In this document: positions 16,574-25,603 of the stretch, piece after piece
Numbering within the stretch: position 1 is the first letter of the stretch
How the letters are laid out: each line of letters begins with the position of its first letter
Assembly: GCA_965227155.1 (NCBI GenBank)
Contig: OZ245731.1
Coordinates: forward strand, 2,852,001-2,916,000
Source: UBA6059 sp965227155
Lineage (GTDB): Bacteria > Bacteroidota > Bacteroidia > Cytophagales > Cyclobacteriaceae
Length of the DNA: 64,000 bases
Reading direction: 5' to 3'
Position numbers and translations under genes: made by a program
The notes under the pieces: generated by a model
Databases searched by the model: none
What the model saw: the letters and a program-made list of their open reading frames with translations, nothing else
What the model was told of the DNA's origin: nothing

Positions 16574-18047
16574 GAATCGAGCTTTCCTTATCGTATTTAC
16601 AATTCTTATTAGTCTAAACGCTGAAGGTCAGAAAATAGTCAAAAAAATTGAAGCAGAAATTAATAGAGCCCAGGTAGAAAGCCATATCCGGTTTTTGGCG
16701 GCAGATGAAATGCGCGGAAGAATGACTGGTACTAATGAAAATGAGATCACTGCCCGCTATGTAGCTGAACAGCTTAGATCTTTTGGCGTTACGCCGGTAA
16801 CCGGTCAGCAGAGCTTCATACAGGAAGTGCCGCTCATGAAAAACATTCCGCCTACTATGGCAAAAGTTACGCTCGGCGACAGCACTTGGATGCTATGGGA
16901 GGATTTGATCTTCTTTAATAAGCAAAATGAAACATTCACCGCTCCATTGGTCTATGCTAATTATGGGCTGGAAGAGGATATCGAAGACCTGGATTTGGAA
17001 GGTAAGCTGGTAGTGGTGAAAGCCGGCACACCCGAAGTGGACAACCCCAGAGCGTTTTTTCAATTAAGTCCTCAGAAAGCCGCCAGAGTAAGGGAAAAAG
17101 GTGCCATTGGGTTGTTTGAACTATATCGATCTCAGGCTCTGCCCTGGAGCCTTCTGCAAAATTATTTGTCCGGGCCAAGGTTTTCTCTGAATACGGGTAT
17201 GGGAGAAGCTTATCCACTAGCCTGGGTGCAGGATGGTAAAGGAGAGTGGCTGAAGTTTTTTGAGGCCAATAGTGCGTTGGAGGTGACTTATGAAATGTCC
17301 GGTGCTGATCAGGAAGTCATTGAAACGCCCAATGTGGTAGGATGGCTAGAGGGCTCGGATGCTGAATTGAAAGATGAATATTTGATCATTTCAGCACATA
17401 TTGATCATGTGGGTGTAAAGAATCTTGGTATGGAAGACTCCATCTTTAATGGAGCCCGTGACAATGCCATTGGAACTACTGCCCTGCTCACAACGGCTGA
17501 GTTCCTTGGCCGCAACAGACCTTCGAGATCAGTATTATTTCTCGGTTGCAATGCTGAAGAAGTAGGTTTGTTAGGTAGTAGATATTATGCTGAAAACCCA
17601 TTTATGCCCCTTGAAAATGCCATTTTCAATTTTAATAATGATGGTGCAGGCTATAACGATACCACCAAAATGACCATTATAGGGTTAGAACGAACAAATG
17701 GAGCCAATATGCTGATGGAGGCTGCAAGTAAATTTGGCCTGGAGGCTATTCAGGATCCGGTACCTGAACAAAATTTATTCGATAGGTCGGACAATGTGAG
17801 CTTCGCCAGTAAAGGTATTCCTGCCATTAATGCTTCTGTAGGGATTACAGCCTTTGATGATGTGATTACTAAGTACTACCATCAGCCTGCTGACGAAATT
17901 GGCTCCTTAAACTTCAATTACCTGATGAAATTCTATAAAGCCTATGTGTATGCTACATGGCAAATTCTGCATACCGATGAAAGGCTTTTTTGGGTAGAAG
18001 GGGATAAGTATGAGGCTGTTGGTAAAAAACTTTATGGTACTGAATAA
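16572..18047 (+). CDS. Secreted M28-family metallopeptidase
   Basis: 491 residues. Signal peptide 1-20 (MNRAFLIVFTILISLNAEGQ). A PA-like insert domain (about 115-255) precedes the catalytic M28 zinc-aminopeptidase domain: IISAHIDHVG (zinc His and Asp), RDNAIGTTALLTTAEF (bridging Asp), GCNAEEVGLLGS (catalytic Glu and zinc Glu), FNNDGAGY (zinc Asp) and YYHQPADE (zinc His). It releases N-terminal amino acids from peptides, probably in the periplasm or outside. One of three exported peptidases within 7 kb. Confidence 0.93.
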   Translation: MNRAFLIVFTILISLNAEGQKIVKKIEAEINRAQVESHIRFLAADEMRGRMTGTNENEITARYVAEQLRSFGVTPVTGQQSFIQEVPLMKNIPPTMAKVTLGDSTWMLWEDLIFFNKQNETFTAPLVYANYGLEEDIEDLDLEGKLVVVKAGTPEVDNPRAFFQLSPQKAARVREKGAIGLFELYRSQALPWSLLQNYLSGPRFSLNTGMGEAYPLAWVQDGKGEWLKFFEANSALEVTYEMSGADQEVIETPNVVGWLEGSDAELKDEYLIISAHIDHVGVKNLGMEDSIFNGARDNAIGTTALLTTAEFLGRNRPSRSVLFLGCNAEEVGLLGSRYYAENPFMPLENAIFNFNNDGAGYNDTTKMTIIGLERTNGANMLMEAASKFGLEAIQDPVPEQNLFDRSDNVSFASKGIPAINASVGITAFDDVITKYYHQPADEIGSLNFNYLMKFYKAYVYATWQILHTDERLFWVEGDKYEAVGKKLYGTE

Positions 18048-18150
18048 TTATAAGACAATAACATTGCCCCGAAATGGTTTGTGTTTTTGGTCTAAGTAAT
18101 ACCAGACCGAAAATAAAATTAATATTCCTGAATGTCAGCAACTTGTAAAT

Positions 18151-18165
18151 AATAGTATTACTATT
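18151..18165. promoter_or_regulatory. Perfect AT-rich inverted repeat upstream of the PepSY-like gene
   Basis: AATAGTA-T-TACTATT is a perfect 7-bp inverted repeat with a 1-nt centre, 67 nt before the ATG at 18232. Partial copies occur at 18181 (actattattttt) and 18221 (aataatagtat). It could be an operator or a weak hairpin; no assignment to a regulator family is possible. Confidence 0.35.
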
Positions 18166-18231
18166 GTAAATTAAAGTGAAACTATTATTTTTTAATTTCC
18201 GTGTAATGTGGAAATGAAAAATAATAGTATA

Positions 18232-18738
18232 ATGAAAAAAATTAACCTCCTGATTTTAAGTTTTGCTGCCGTCATAATTGCCGCATGTGGTGATGAAGAC
18301 GCAATGGTAGGCCCCAATAACCTACCTGCCAATGCAGTGTCCTACATCAATGAGCACAGAAGTGATCAGTCCATTTCTTTAGTTATTCAGGATCTTGACA
18401 ATGATGAGCCATACTGCTATGAAGTAGAGCTCAATAATGGTGAAGAGCTGTATTTTGATTGTGCCGGCAATTTTCTTTTCGCATTGATGGATAAAGATGA
18501 GTCAATTAACTCCGGGACAGACGACATCATCCTTCCAGCAAGTCAAATCCCAGATTCGGTTGTTTCTTTTATCAACAATGAATATCCCGACCTCAATATC
18601 TGCTTTGTGGAAATGGAAGATGATAATGATGAAGCTTATAAATATGAAGTGGTATTAGCCAACGGTACAGAGGTTTATTTCGATGTGAACTGGAATCACC
18701 TGTTTACCGTGCTGGACAATGACTATGTATGCTCTTAA
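18232..18738 (+). CDS. PepSY-like putative lipoprotein with two repeats
   Basis: 168 residues from ATG 18232 (an in-frame ATG at 18208 adds eight residues). Signal peptide with lipobox IIAAC, Cys at about residue 18. The mature part consists of two about 60-residue repeats: LPANAVSYINEH...YEVELNNGEELYFD and LPASQIPDSVVSFINNEYPD...YEVVLANGTEVYFD. This is the pattern of PepSY-like (BLIP-fold) beta-lactamase-inhibitor-type domains found in Bacteroidota lipoproteins. Very acidic. Function unknown; PepSY domains are proposed to inhibit or modulate peptidases, and M28, M20 and S9 peptidases are nearby. Confidence 0.75.
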   Translation: MKKINLLILSFAAVIIAACGDEDAMVGPNNLPANAVSYINEHRSDQSISLVIQDLDNDEPYCYEVELNNGEELYFDCAGNFLFALMDKDESINSGTDDIILPASQIPDSVVSFINNEYPDLNICFVEMEDDNDEAYKYEVVLANGTEVYFDVNWNHLFTVLDNDYVCS

Positions 18739-18789
18739 TCATAAACTTGAAAATCAATAAAAACCGTAAAACAACAATTGAATAAAACG

Positions 18790-19389
18790 ATGAATACTTT
18801 AAGATCAACATTTTTGGCATTGACACTTGTAGTAGTAACCATGGCTAATGTAGCTGCTCAGGAAGAGGAAACACTTTTCAAAAAGGGAGAAAATGGTAGC
18901 AACCTTGGATTCGTATTCGCAACAGGTTTAAACGTTTCTCCTATGGTTGAAAGCACAGGAGCCATTTTCCATATGCGTACCGGCCTGGCAGTAAACAAAA
19001 ATTTTGCTTTTGGTGGATTTTATCAGGCTACCTTAAATGATCTTGAGCCACTAGGTGAGCAGCCTGGTATTTACATGGATTACAGAGCTGCGGGTGCTTA
19101 TTTAGAATATACTGTGCAGCCTACCAAATTGGTACACGTAAGCTTCCCGCTTTTGATCGGTATGGCAGAGGTAGAAATGGACAATGAGGCAGGAAGTGCC
19201 GGATTTGGTGAGGAAAACTTCTTCGTGATCGAACCGGGGGCAAACCTTGAAATCAACCTACATAAAAACCTCAGACTAAATGCAGGTGCTGCATACAGGA
19301 TCACGGGTGATCTGGCTTACAGGAACGTAGACACCTCCGATGTACAGGGCTTTGTAGGATCGATCGGACTTAAGTTGGTATTACCCTAA
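18790..19389 (+). CDS. Predicted outer-membrane beta-barrel protein
   Basis: 199 residues from ATG 18790 (an in-frame TTG at 18778 is less likely). Signal peptide 1-24 ending VAAQ. The mature part has alternating strands with glycine and aromatic residues (SNLGFVFATGLNVSP, NFAFGGFYQATLND, AAGAYLEYTVQ, FFVIEPGANLEINLHKNLRLNAGAAYRI, GFVGSIGLKLVLP), consistent with a small 8-strand barrel with an OmpA/PorT-like last strand. No enzymatic motif. It lies 51 nt after the PepSY-like gene and is followed by a strong terminator. Confidence 0.7.
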   Translation: MNTLRSTFLALTLVVVTMANVAAQEEETLFKKGENGSNLGFVFATGLNVSPMVESTGAIFHMRTGLAVNKNFAFGGFYQATLNDLEPLGEQPGIYMDYRAAGAYLEYTVQPTKLVHVSFPLLIGMAEVEMDNEAGSAGFGEENFFVIEPGANLEINLHKNLRLNAGAAYRITGDLAYRNVDTSDVQGFVGSIGLKLVLP

Positions 19390-19422
19390 AAATAGTAGTC
19401 AGTAGATTATTCTTCATAAATG

Positions 19423-19455
19423 AATAAAGCCGGTCTATGCCGGCTTTATTTTTTT
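19423..19455 (+). terminator. Rho-independent terminator after the beta-barrel gene
   Basis: Perfect 11-bp stem AATAAAGCCGG / CCGGCTTTATT (19423-19433 with 19440-19450), 6-nt loop, then a T run to 19455. It overlaps the stop codon of the convergent M20 peptidase gene. Confidence 0.88.
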
Positions 19456-20893
19456 ACATATTGTCAATATTCTCCATCAGCTGAAAATAATATCGAATGA
19501 TTTCATAATAATTATCCACCAGCAAGTGCTCATTGATGCCATGAAAGCCGGTCATATTATCCGGTGTAATGCGCACCGGGAAGAATCGATAACTGTTTTC
19601 AGCAATCCCTTCATAATGCTTGGCATCTGTTCCTCCACCGACTAACCCGGGGCTTACTACAGCACCAGGTACCACTTGCTTTGCTGATTTCTCAATAGCC
19701 TTATATGCGGCACTCTCAATGCTGGAGATCGCAGAGGGTTCATTCACATTGCTTACCGTTTTTAGTGTGATACGCTCATCATCAATCACTTTTATGATGT
19801 GCTTGCGTACATCCTCCACATTATCGCCTTGCAGAATCCGGAAATTCACTACTGCTTTGGCCTGGGAAGGAATCACATTATCCTTTACGCCCCCATTGAA
19901 CATGGTAGGGGCGGTGGTGGTGCGTGCCGTTAATCCGGCCAAAATGAGGTCACCAAAGAGCCAGTGATTGGCAAAAACCAGTTTTTGTACAAAGGGCATT
20001 TCGGGGCCTACATGCTCTATTTGCCATTTTACAGGATCAATCATTCTGTACGGAAACTGATTGGATTCCAACTTTGTAATGGCGCTAGCCAGGGAGCCAA
20101 TAGTATTGTCGGCAGGAGGGGCTGAGGAATGACCGCCCTTTGTGGTGATGGTTAATTCAAAACTTAGGTAGCCCTTCTCTGCAATATTGATCACTGCAAG
20201 TGGCTTTTCCAGGCCCGGCACCATACCTGTACCAGCTACATAGCCACCCTCATCTACCACAAAGAGTGGCTTGGGTCCTCTGGCAGCAATCATTTCTGCC
20301 ATGACTTTTGCTCCCTTCTCACCACCAATCTCCTCATCGTGACCAAAAGCCAGGTAGATGGTGCGCTCTGGTTGCCAGCCTGATTGTAGTTTCATTTCTA
20401 CAGCTTCCATGATAGCCAGCACACTGACTTTATCATCCATGGTACCCCTGCCGTAGATCTTACCATCTTTTACAGCTCCTGAAAAGGGTGGCGCTTCCCA
20501 ACCATCGATGGTAGCCATATCTACCGGCACCACATCCAGGTGCGACATAAGCACCACAGGGGGAAGTCCAGCCTGCCTGCCTTCAATAGTGTAAAGCAGG
20601 GAATATCCAACCACTTCCTTTTTCAATAATGAGTCTATCAAAGGAAAAGCTTCTGCCAGGTAAGCATGCAGGTCAATAAATGGTTGGGCTTTAAAATCTG
20701 CTTCATCCTGAAAGGAGATAGTTTCAAATTTTATAGATCCAGCAAAACGCTCAAGGGCATCACTGCTGATGGCAATTTCATCTACGGGATCAACCTCAAT
20801 CTGCTTTGAGTTGAAGGTCAGGTAATTGAAGAATAGTATAGCAATCAATACCGCAAAGGCAGCTGCCATTAATAATAAGATCTTTTTTATCAT
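19454..20893 (-). CDS. M20-family carboxypeptidase (PM20D1/CPS1-like), membrane-anchored or secreted
   Basis: 479 residues. N-terminal hydrophobic helix about 5-25 (signal or anchor). M20 zinc-peptidase signatures: MSHLDVVPVD (metal His and catalytic Asp), GRGTMDDKVSV (bridging Asp), GHDEEIGGEKGA (catalytic and metal Glu), VVDEGG, GGGTDAKHY, and a C-terminal metal His (GFHGINEHL). The dimerisation domain begins at AEKGYLSFELTITTKGGHSS. Length matches the CPS1/PM20D1 subgroup. It lies 9 nt downstream of the S9 peptidase gene, so the two form an operon for peptide breakdown. Confidence 0.93.
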   Translation of the reverse strand: MIKKILLLMAAAFAVLIAILFFNYLTFNSKQIEVDPVDEIAISSDALERFAGSIKFETISFQDEADFKAQPFIDLHAYLAEAFPLIDSLLKKEVVGYSLLYTIEGRQAGLPPVVLMSHLDVVPVDMATIDGWEAPPFSGAVKDGKIYGRGTMDDKVSVLAIMEAVEMKLQSGWQPERTIYLAFGHDEEIGGEKGAKVMAEMIAARGPKPLFVVDEGGYVAGTGMVPGLEKPLAVINIAEKGYLSFELTITTKGGHSSAPPADNTIGSLASAITKLESNQFPYRMIDPVKWQIEHVGPEMPFVQKLVFANHWLFGDLILAGLTARTTTAPTMFNGGVKDNVIPSQAKAVVNFRILQGDNVEDVRKHIIKVIDDERITLKTVSNVNEPSAISSIESAAYKAIEKSAKQVVPGAVVSPGLVGGGTDAKHYEGIAENSYRFFPVRITPDNMTGFHGINEHLLVDNYYEIIRYYFQLMENIDNM

Positions 20894-20902
20894 GAGTATG
20901 GT

Positions 20903-22927
20903 TTACTTATCAGTTCTGTATTTATCAAACCACATCAAAATTGCCTGTACTTTGGCTATAAGGTTGCTTGGGCGTCCGGCAATACCATGAGAAGCACCGG
21001 GTATACGTACCATGGCCGATTCTACTTTGTTGAGCTTGAGGCCGGCATAAAACTGCTCGGTCTCGGCAATAGGAGTGCGGAAATCGCTCTCTCCGGTAAG
21101 CAGCATGGTAGGGGTGGTTACATTCCCAACATAACTAATCGGTGATCGCTTCATGTAGTGCTCCAGGTTGTCCCAGGGTAAGCCGGGAAACCAGTATTTG
21201 TAAAAGAAGCCTGGATTGTCGGCGTAGAGCACAAAGCTGTACCAGTTGATAACCGGCTTTGCCACTACTGCCGCAGCAAACTTATCGGTATGGCCCACTA
21301 TCCAAGCGCTAAGCACACCACCACCGCTGCCACCGGTTACAAATAGCTGATCTTCATCAACATAGCCTTTTTCCAATACTGCATCAACACCTGAAATGAG
21401 GTCGTCATAGTCCTGGTTAGGATAATTGTGATGTATTAAGTTGGCAAATTCTGCACCATAGCTGGTGCTGCCTCTTGGATTTGTGTAGAATACCACATAG
21501 CCGGCCGAAGCATATAGTTGTACTTCTGCCGAAAAAACCGGACCATAGGCTGAAAATGGTCCTCCGTGAATCTCAAGGATTAGCGGGTATTTTTTATTAG
21601 GATCAAAATTTGGTGGTTTTACTATCCAGCCTTGTATTTTTCTTTCATCGAAAGAACTTTCCCACCAGATTTCTTCAATGCTTCCGAGGTTTTTATAGCG
21701 AAAAAGGTCATCGTTGAGCCTGGTCATTTGATAACCGCTACTTTTTTCACCAACTCCCAGCTCAGCCGGTAAGCCGGTTTTGCCAAAGGTGTATGCAAAT
21801 TTTCCGCTATTGCTGACTGAGAAATCACCACCCGCGTAGGGTCTTCCTATGGAAAGACCATTTACACCATCTAAATGCTGTGTAACTTTCCCACCCATGT
21901 CTACACTGGCTATTTTACCAACACCTTCATCGGTATATTGAAAAAAGATAGACTTGCCATCGTTACTCCACTGGATATTGCCAAGGCTTCTGTCAAGTCC
22001 GGAATCAATTTGTTTTTTATTGCTACCGTCAGCTGCCATGGTGTAAATCTTACTGCTGTGGTAGCCCAGCAACTCATCATCAAAGCCTGTATAGGCAATG
22101 GTCTTTCCATCGGGTGAAATGGTTGGATTGCTATCGGGGCCTTGTCGGTCTGTTAGGGCCTTTATTGTACCATCTGCAATCTTCAAACTGTAGATTTCGG
22201 AATTCAGGGGATCGTAATCAGCATTTTCATTTAGGTTTGCTGAAAAGAACAGGGTAGAGCCATCGGCAGACCAAACCGGATTCCCAAGGTTTGTATTTTC
22301 ATCAGTGAGTTGGCGGGGAGTGCCGCCATCTGTAGACAATATGAAGATTTGGCGGTTGCCCGGTTTTACATAGCCTGAGCCATCACTGCGGTATTTCATA
22401 TCATCAATGTAGGTAGGTGGGTCATTCCAATTGGCACCTTGAGGTTTACCGGGCATTTTGATGGGTGAGGGGTCTGACTGTGGCACAAACATGGTAAAAG
22501 CCAGAAATTTACCGTCGCGAGACCAGGCAACTGACCCTGGTGCTTGCTGTACATTGGTTAATTTAAACTCGGTGCCCTCAGCCACCCAGAGCAGGTACAA
22601 TTGGCTACTGCCACCTTTGTTGGACCGATAGACCAACTGCGATCCATCAGGAGACCAGCGTGGTGAATTATCATTTTGATTGCCTGAAGTCAGCGGGCGA
22701 TGGTTTTTACCATCAAAGTCCATAATCCAAAGATTGGACAGGTTTTTATCTGTCATGATATCTTTAAAGTTGCGGACATAGACAACTTTTTCCCCATCAG
22801 GTGCTATTTGCGGGTCAGATACAAACTCCAGGTCAAATACATCCAGCGGCTCAAACTTATCGGAGGGTTGGGCCATAAGCCATTGACATAATAGGATAGT
22901 CACTATCAGTACGCTACATCTTTTCAT
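20903..22927 (-). CDS. S9-family prolyl oligopeptidase-type peptidase
   Basis: 674 residues. Signal peptide 1-19 (LCQWLMAQ). Residues about 30-400 are a beta-propeller built of PD40/TolB-type repeats (DGEKVVYVRN, SPDGKTIAYTG, SNDGKSIFFQY). Residues about 430-674 are the alpha/beta hydrolase domain with catalytic Ser534 in GGSGGG, Asp615 (SDFRTP) and His647 (GASHG). Family members are dipeptidyl or acylaminoacyl peptidases acting on short peptides. Exported, and first gene of a two-gene operon with the M20 peptidase. Confidence 0.94.
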   Translation of the reverse strand: MKRCSVLIVTILLCQWLMAQPSDKFEPLDVFDLEFVSDPQIAPDGEKVVYVRNFKDIMTDKNLSNLWIMDFDGKNHRPLTSGNQNDNSPRWSPDGSQLVYRSNKGGSSQLYLLWVAEGTEFKLTNVQQAPGSVAWSRDGKFLAFTMFVPQSDPSPIKMPGKPQGANWNDPPTYIDDMKYRSDGSGYVKPGNRQIFILSTDGGTPRQLTDENTNLGNPVWSADGSTLFFSANLNENADYDPLNSEIYSLKIADGTIKALTDRQGPDSNPTISPDGKTIAYTGFDDELLGYHSSKIYTMAADGSNKKQIDSGLDRSLGNIQWSNDGKSIFFQYTDEGVGKIASVDMGGKVTQHLDGVNGLSIGRPYAGGDFSVSNSGKFAYTFGKTGLPAELGVGEKSSGYQMTRLNDDLFRYKNLGSIEEIWWESSFDERKIQGWIVKPPNFDPNKKYPLILEIHGGPFSAYGPVFSAEVQLYASAGYVVFYTNPRGSTSYGAEFANLIHHNYPNQDYDDLISGVDAVLEKGYVDEDQLFVTGGSGGGVLSAWIVGHTDKFAAAVVAKPVINWYSFVLYADNPGFFYKYWFPGLPWDNLEHYMKRSPISYVGNVTTPTMLLTGESDFRTPIAETEQFYAGLKLNKVESAMVRIPGASHGIAGRPSNLIAKVQAILMWFDKYRTDK

Positions 22928-23005
22928 AAGTAAAAACTTTAGTAGATTTTCAAAATAGGGAAGTTAGGCCAATTTACATAGGCCTTTTTGATAGAGCGCG
23001 TTCGA

Positions 23006-23818
23006 TTAGAGAAATAGCTTTTGCAAAATTGCTTTTACGCCCTCGTCTTCATTGGCCGGAGCTACCTCATTGGCTATAGCTTGTACATTTTCATGGGCAT
23101 TGCCCATAGCTACGCCTAAACCTGCATATTTAATCATTTCTGTATCATTGAAGGAGTCTCCTATAGCCACCACTTCTTCGCGCTTCACCTCAAAAAGTTC
23201 ATGCAAATACTTCACAGCATGCTGTTTAGAAGCCTCTACGTGGGTAATTTCCAGATAGCTGGGGTGTGAGGTATTGATGGTAAGGTTTAGGTCTTCGTCT
23301 TTTTTGAGCTTATATTCCATCAATTCGATCAAATCAGGATCTCCCATGCCCATAAGCTTGTTCGCACCAGAGATGCCACGATTCGCCCAGGCTTTGAGAA
23401 TATTTTCATAGGGAAGTACAGTAGCCTCCTTGCGGGTAAGCTTTTCTTCCATGGTTACCCAATAATCCCTTTTTAGTGCATAAGCCATTTCCTTATCGAG
23501 GAATGCCAGGTTTACGCGGTGGGCAAGAGCGGAGGTAGCCACAATATTTGCATCTGCTTCACCAACGGTGTGATTTACCAACGTAGTGCCGAGGTGATCA
23601 ACGATCAAAGCACCATTAAAGCAGACGATAGGGGTATCAAGGCCCAATTCATCTCTAAAGAACCAGGCTCCATAGTAAGGCCTTGCGGTAGCTAATACTA
23701 TCTTTATGTCATACTGCATTGCCAGCGTTTGTATTGTTTCCTTAGTGCCCGGAGTGATCTGATGGTGGTTGTTTAACAATGTCCCATCAATATCAATGAA
23801 TACCATCTTAAATGCCAT
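23006..23818 (-). CDS. Cof-type HAD-IIB phosphatase
   Basis: 270 residues. HAD phosphatase of the Cof subfamily: motif I VFIDIDGTLL (Asp9, Asp11), motif II LATARP, the type IIB cap (about 85-195), and motif IV VAIGDSFNDTEM followed by GLGVAMGNAHENVQAIA. Such enzymes dephosphorylate sugar phosphates or cofactor intermediates; the substrate cannot be told. Last gene of a GNAT - FkbM - HAD run (20 nt after the FkbM gene). Confidence 0.92.
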   Translation of the reverse strand: MAFKMVFIDIDGTLLNNHHQITPGTKETIQTLAMQYDIKIVLATARPYYGAWFFRDELGLDTPIVCFNGALIVDHLGTTLVNHTVGEADANIVATSALAHRVNLAFLDKEMAYALKRDYWVTMEEKLTRKEATVLPYENILKAWANRGISGANKLMGMGDPDLIELMEYKLKKDEDLNLTINTSHPSYLEITHVEASKQHAVKYLHELFEVKREEVVAIGDSFNDTEMIKYAGLGVAMGNAHENVQAIANEVAPANEDEGVKAILQKLFL

Positions 23819-23838
23819 ATGCGAAAGTAGGGGAGTAT

Positions 23839-24489
23839 TTACAATTGATCGATAAAAAAGACATTGCCTTGCTGCTTGTTTACATAGGTCTTGGCAATGG
23901 CTTTATAAAAGTTATTTTCAAGAAATTGGACGCTGCGTGAGTCCTGTAGGCTGCTTAAGGTTTCTTCTATTACTTTTACTGCAACCACCCTGGGCCTGTA
24001 TTTTTTCCAGTCATTGGATTTTAGTACCTCTTCTTCCATACCTCCTACAGCTACGTTGATTAAATCTATTTTTTGACCGGCAGGTAGAAGTTCATCCATC
24101 AATAGTTTCAGCGGCTGGGTTTCAATCTTGATGGTTTTGGTGACCTTTTCCAGCTGACCGGTTTGTTCAAGGTGCTTTTTTGATAAGCTATTGGTTTGTG
24201 GTGATTCTTCCACAATGTGGTAAGTCATGGTTTGCTTGCGCAATGCCACAGCCTGGTTTATGTTGATATCACCGGTTCTAATTTCCTGAAAAGCCGATTC
24301 AAATCCGGGACGAGCATCAATGTTGATGCCGCGCCAGCCCATTTCATAGAGCAGCATAGTGCTTGATAATTCTGTTGGGTGGTAAGCACCTACATCCACA
24401 AAGAATCCCGGCTTTTCGTAGTTAAGGCGATTGTAGAAAATATTGCGGAGGATGATGTCTTCTCCGCCGGCAGCATAAGTATTCATCAT
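23839..24489 (-). CDS. FkbM-family methyltransferase-like protein with altered core motif
   Basis: 216 residues. Resembles the FkbM family (PF05050): GGEDIILRNIF, FFVDVGAYHPTELSST (SAM loop), GWRGINIDARPG and EVLKSNDWKKYRPRVVAV. In typical members the post-core strand reads I-D-V-E-G before the EVLKSN segment; here the aligned stretch is NVAVGGM (145-151), so the conserved Asp and Glu are Ala147 and Gly149. SAM binding may remain while catalysis is altered. The start overlaps the GNAT stop by 4 nt (ATGA). Substrate unknown. Confidence 0.8.
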   Translation of the reverse strand: MMNTYAAGGEDIILRNIFYNRLNYEKPGFFVDVGAYHPTELSSTMLLYEMGWRGINIDARPGFESAFQEIRTGDININQAVALRKQTMTYHIVEESPQTNSLSKKHLEQTGQLEKVTKTIKIETQPLKLLMDELLPAGQKIDLINVAVGGMEEEVLKSNDWKKYRPRVVAVKVIEETLSSLQDSRSVQFLENNFYKAIAKTYVNKQQGNVFFIDQL

Positions 24490-25046
24490 TTTTGGGTTGG
24501 GTTGGCTGTTAAATTACTCCATTCTTCCTTTTTTACCCAGTATAATACATGCTTATAAAGCTCAGAATCAGCAGATACTAGCGGATGGTTAAATTCGCCT
24601 GCTTTTTGAAGACCTATTTTTTGCATAACCCGTTCAGAGGGGGTGTTGATGGCGGCTGTAAAAGAAACGATTTGCTCAAGCCCCAGATGGCGGAAGCCAT
24701 GGCTGAGCACAGCTTTTGCCCCCTCTGTGGCCAGGCCCTCGTTCCAGTAATTGGGGTGAAGGCGCCAGCCAATTTCTACAGCGGGAGCAAAAGAAGCATC
24801 AAAACTGACCTGCTTGAGCCCAATAAAACCAAAGAACTCTCCACTTGCTTTGGATTCAGCCGCATAAAACCCATAGCCAAACTCATCAAAATGCGTCTGG
24901 ATACGGGCCATCAAATCATCAGATTCATCCGGCGATACCACTTTAGGAAAATACCGCATCACTAGTGGATTGGCATTCATTTGCCGAAAGACTGGCTTAT
25001 CTTCAGCTTTCCATCTTCTTAAGATTATTCTTTGTGTTTCAATCAC
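24486..25046 (-). CDS. GNAT-family N-acetyltransferase (RimJ-like)
   Basis: 186 residues. Begins IETQRIILRRWKAEDKPVF and contains the RimJ/RimL-type pattern: MRYFPKVVSPDES, GFIGLKQV, EIGWRLHPNYWNEGLATEGAKAVLSHGF (acetyl-CoA pyrophosphate loop) and NTPSERVMQKIGLQKAGEF. It transfers an acetyl group to an amine, either a protein N-terminus or a small molecule. First gene of an operon with the overlapping FkbM-like gene. Confidence 0.92.
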   Translation of the reverse strand: MIETQRIILRRWKAEDKPVFRQMNANPLVMRYFPKVVSPDESDDLMARIQTHFDEFGYGFYAAESKASGEFFGFIGLKQVSFDASFAPAVEIGWRLHPNYWNEGLATEGAKAVLSHGFRHLGLEQIVSFTAAINTPSERVMQKIGLQKAGEFNHPLVSADSELYKHVLYWVKKEEWSNLTANPTQK

Positions 25047-25177
25047 GGTTTGGGCATTTACAATTTACCAAAAAATCCTTACAGGTCAGATGAAAGATAC
25101 TACGATTCACTTTATGAATTGAAATGGCATGATTCTACCCTCGTAGAAATTCAAAAAAGTTTACACCAATAAAATCA

Positions 25178-25588
25178 ATGAAAATGAAGACTACAATATT
25201 TACTTTTCTGCTATTAATGGTAAGTGCTATAGCTTTTGCGCAAGCACCTAAAGACGGTGCAATCATGGGTGCCGATGATTACACCTTATCTGTAGATGCT
25301 GGTAAGTCTGTTTCGACCACAGTGCGCATCGAGCGGTCAAAAAGATTCAGCAAGGTGAAATTCCAAACGCCAGTTGTGTCCAAGTCAATTGATGGGCTCA
25401 GTTTTGCAATAACAGAAACAGGTACAGCCGATGAGTTTACCCTTACCGTAAAAGCGGATGCTAATGCCGCCAGCGATACTCATAACTTTTTGGTGGAAAT
25501 GCCTGGAAAATGGTCTTCCAAAGTGCCTTCCATTTTGATGAACTTACAGGTCGAAGGCAATACTGGTGCAGTTTCCAGTAAGAATTAA
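25178..25588 (+). CDS. Secreted hypothetical protein, 136 aa
   Basis: 136 residues; starts MKMKTTIFTFLLL with signal peptide to about residue 21 (AFAQ); ATG 25184 is an equal alternative start. The mature part is about 110 residues of predicted beta strands (VDAGKSVSTTVRIERSK, GLSFAITETGTADEFTLTVKADANA, HNFLVEMPGKWSSKVPSILMNLQV) that read like a single immunoglobulin-like domain. No cysteine in the mature part and no T9SS tail. It precedes the LytS-type kinase gene by 15 nt and may share its transcript. Family not recognised. Confidence 0.75.
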   Translation: MKMKTTIFTFLLLMVSAIAFAQAPKDGAIMGADDYTLSVDAGKSVSTTVRIERSKRFSKVKFQTPVVSKSIDGLSFAITETGTADEFTLTVKADANAASDTHNFLVEMPGKWSSKVPSILMNLQVEGNTGAVSSKN

Positions 25589-25603
25589 TATTTTTAGTGG
25601 TTT

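Noticed and set aside
18085..18116. Hairpin TTTTGGTCT...AGACCGAAAA after the M28 gene
   Set aside because: Stem has a bulge and there is no T run, so I did not list it as a terminator.
22968..22990. Hairpin AGGCC...GGCCT between the HAD and S9 genes
   Set aside because: Five-bp stem; the T run follows on the plus strand, where no gene ends. Too weak to call a terminator.
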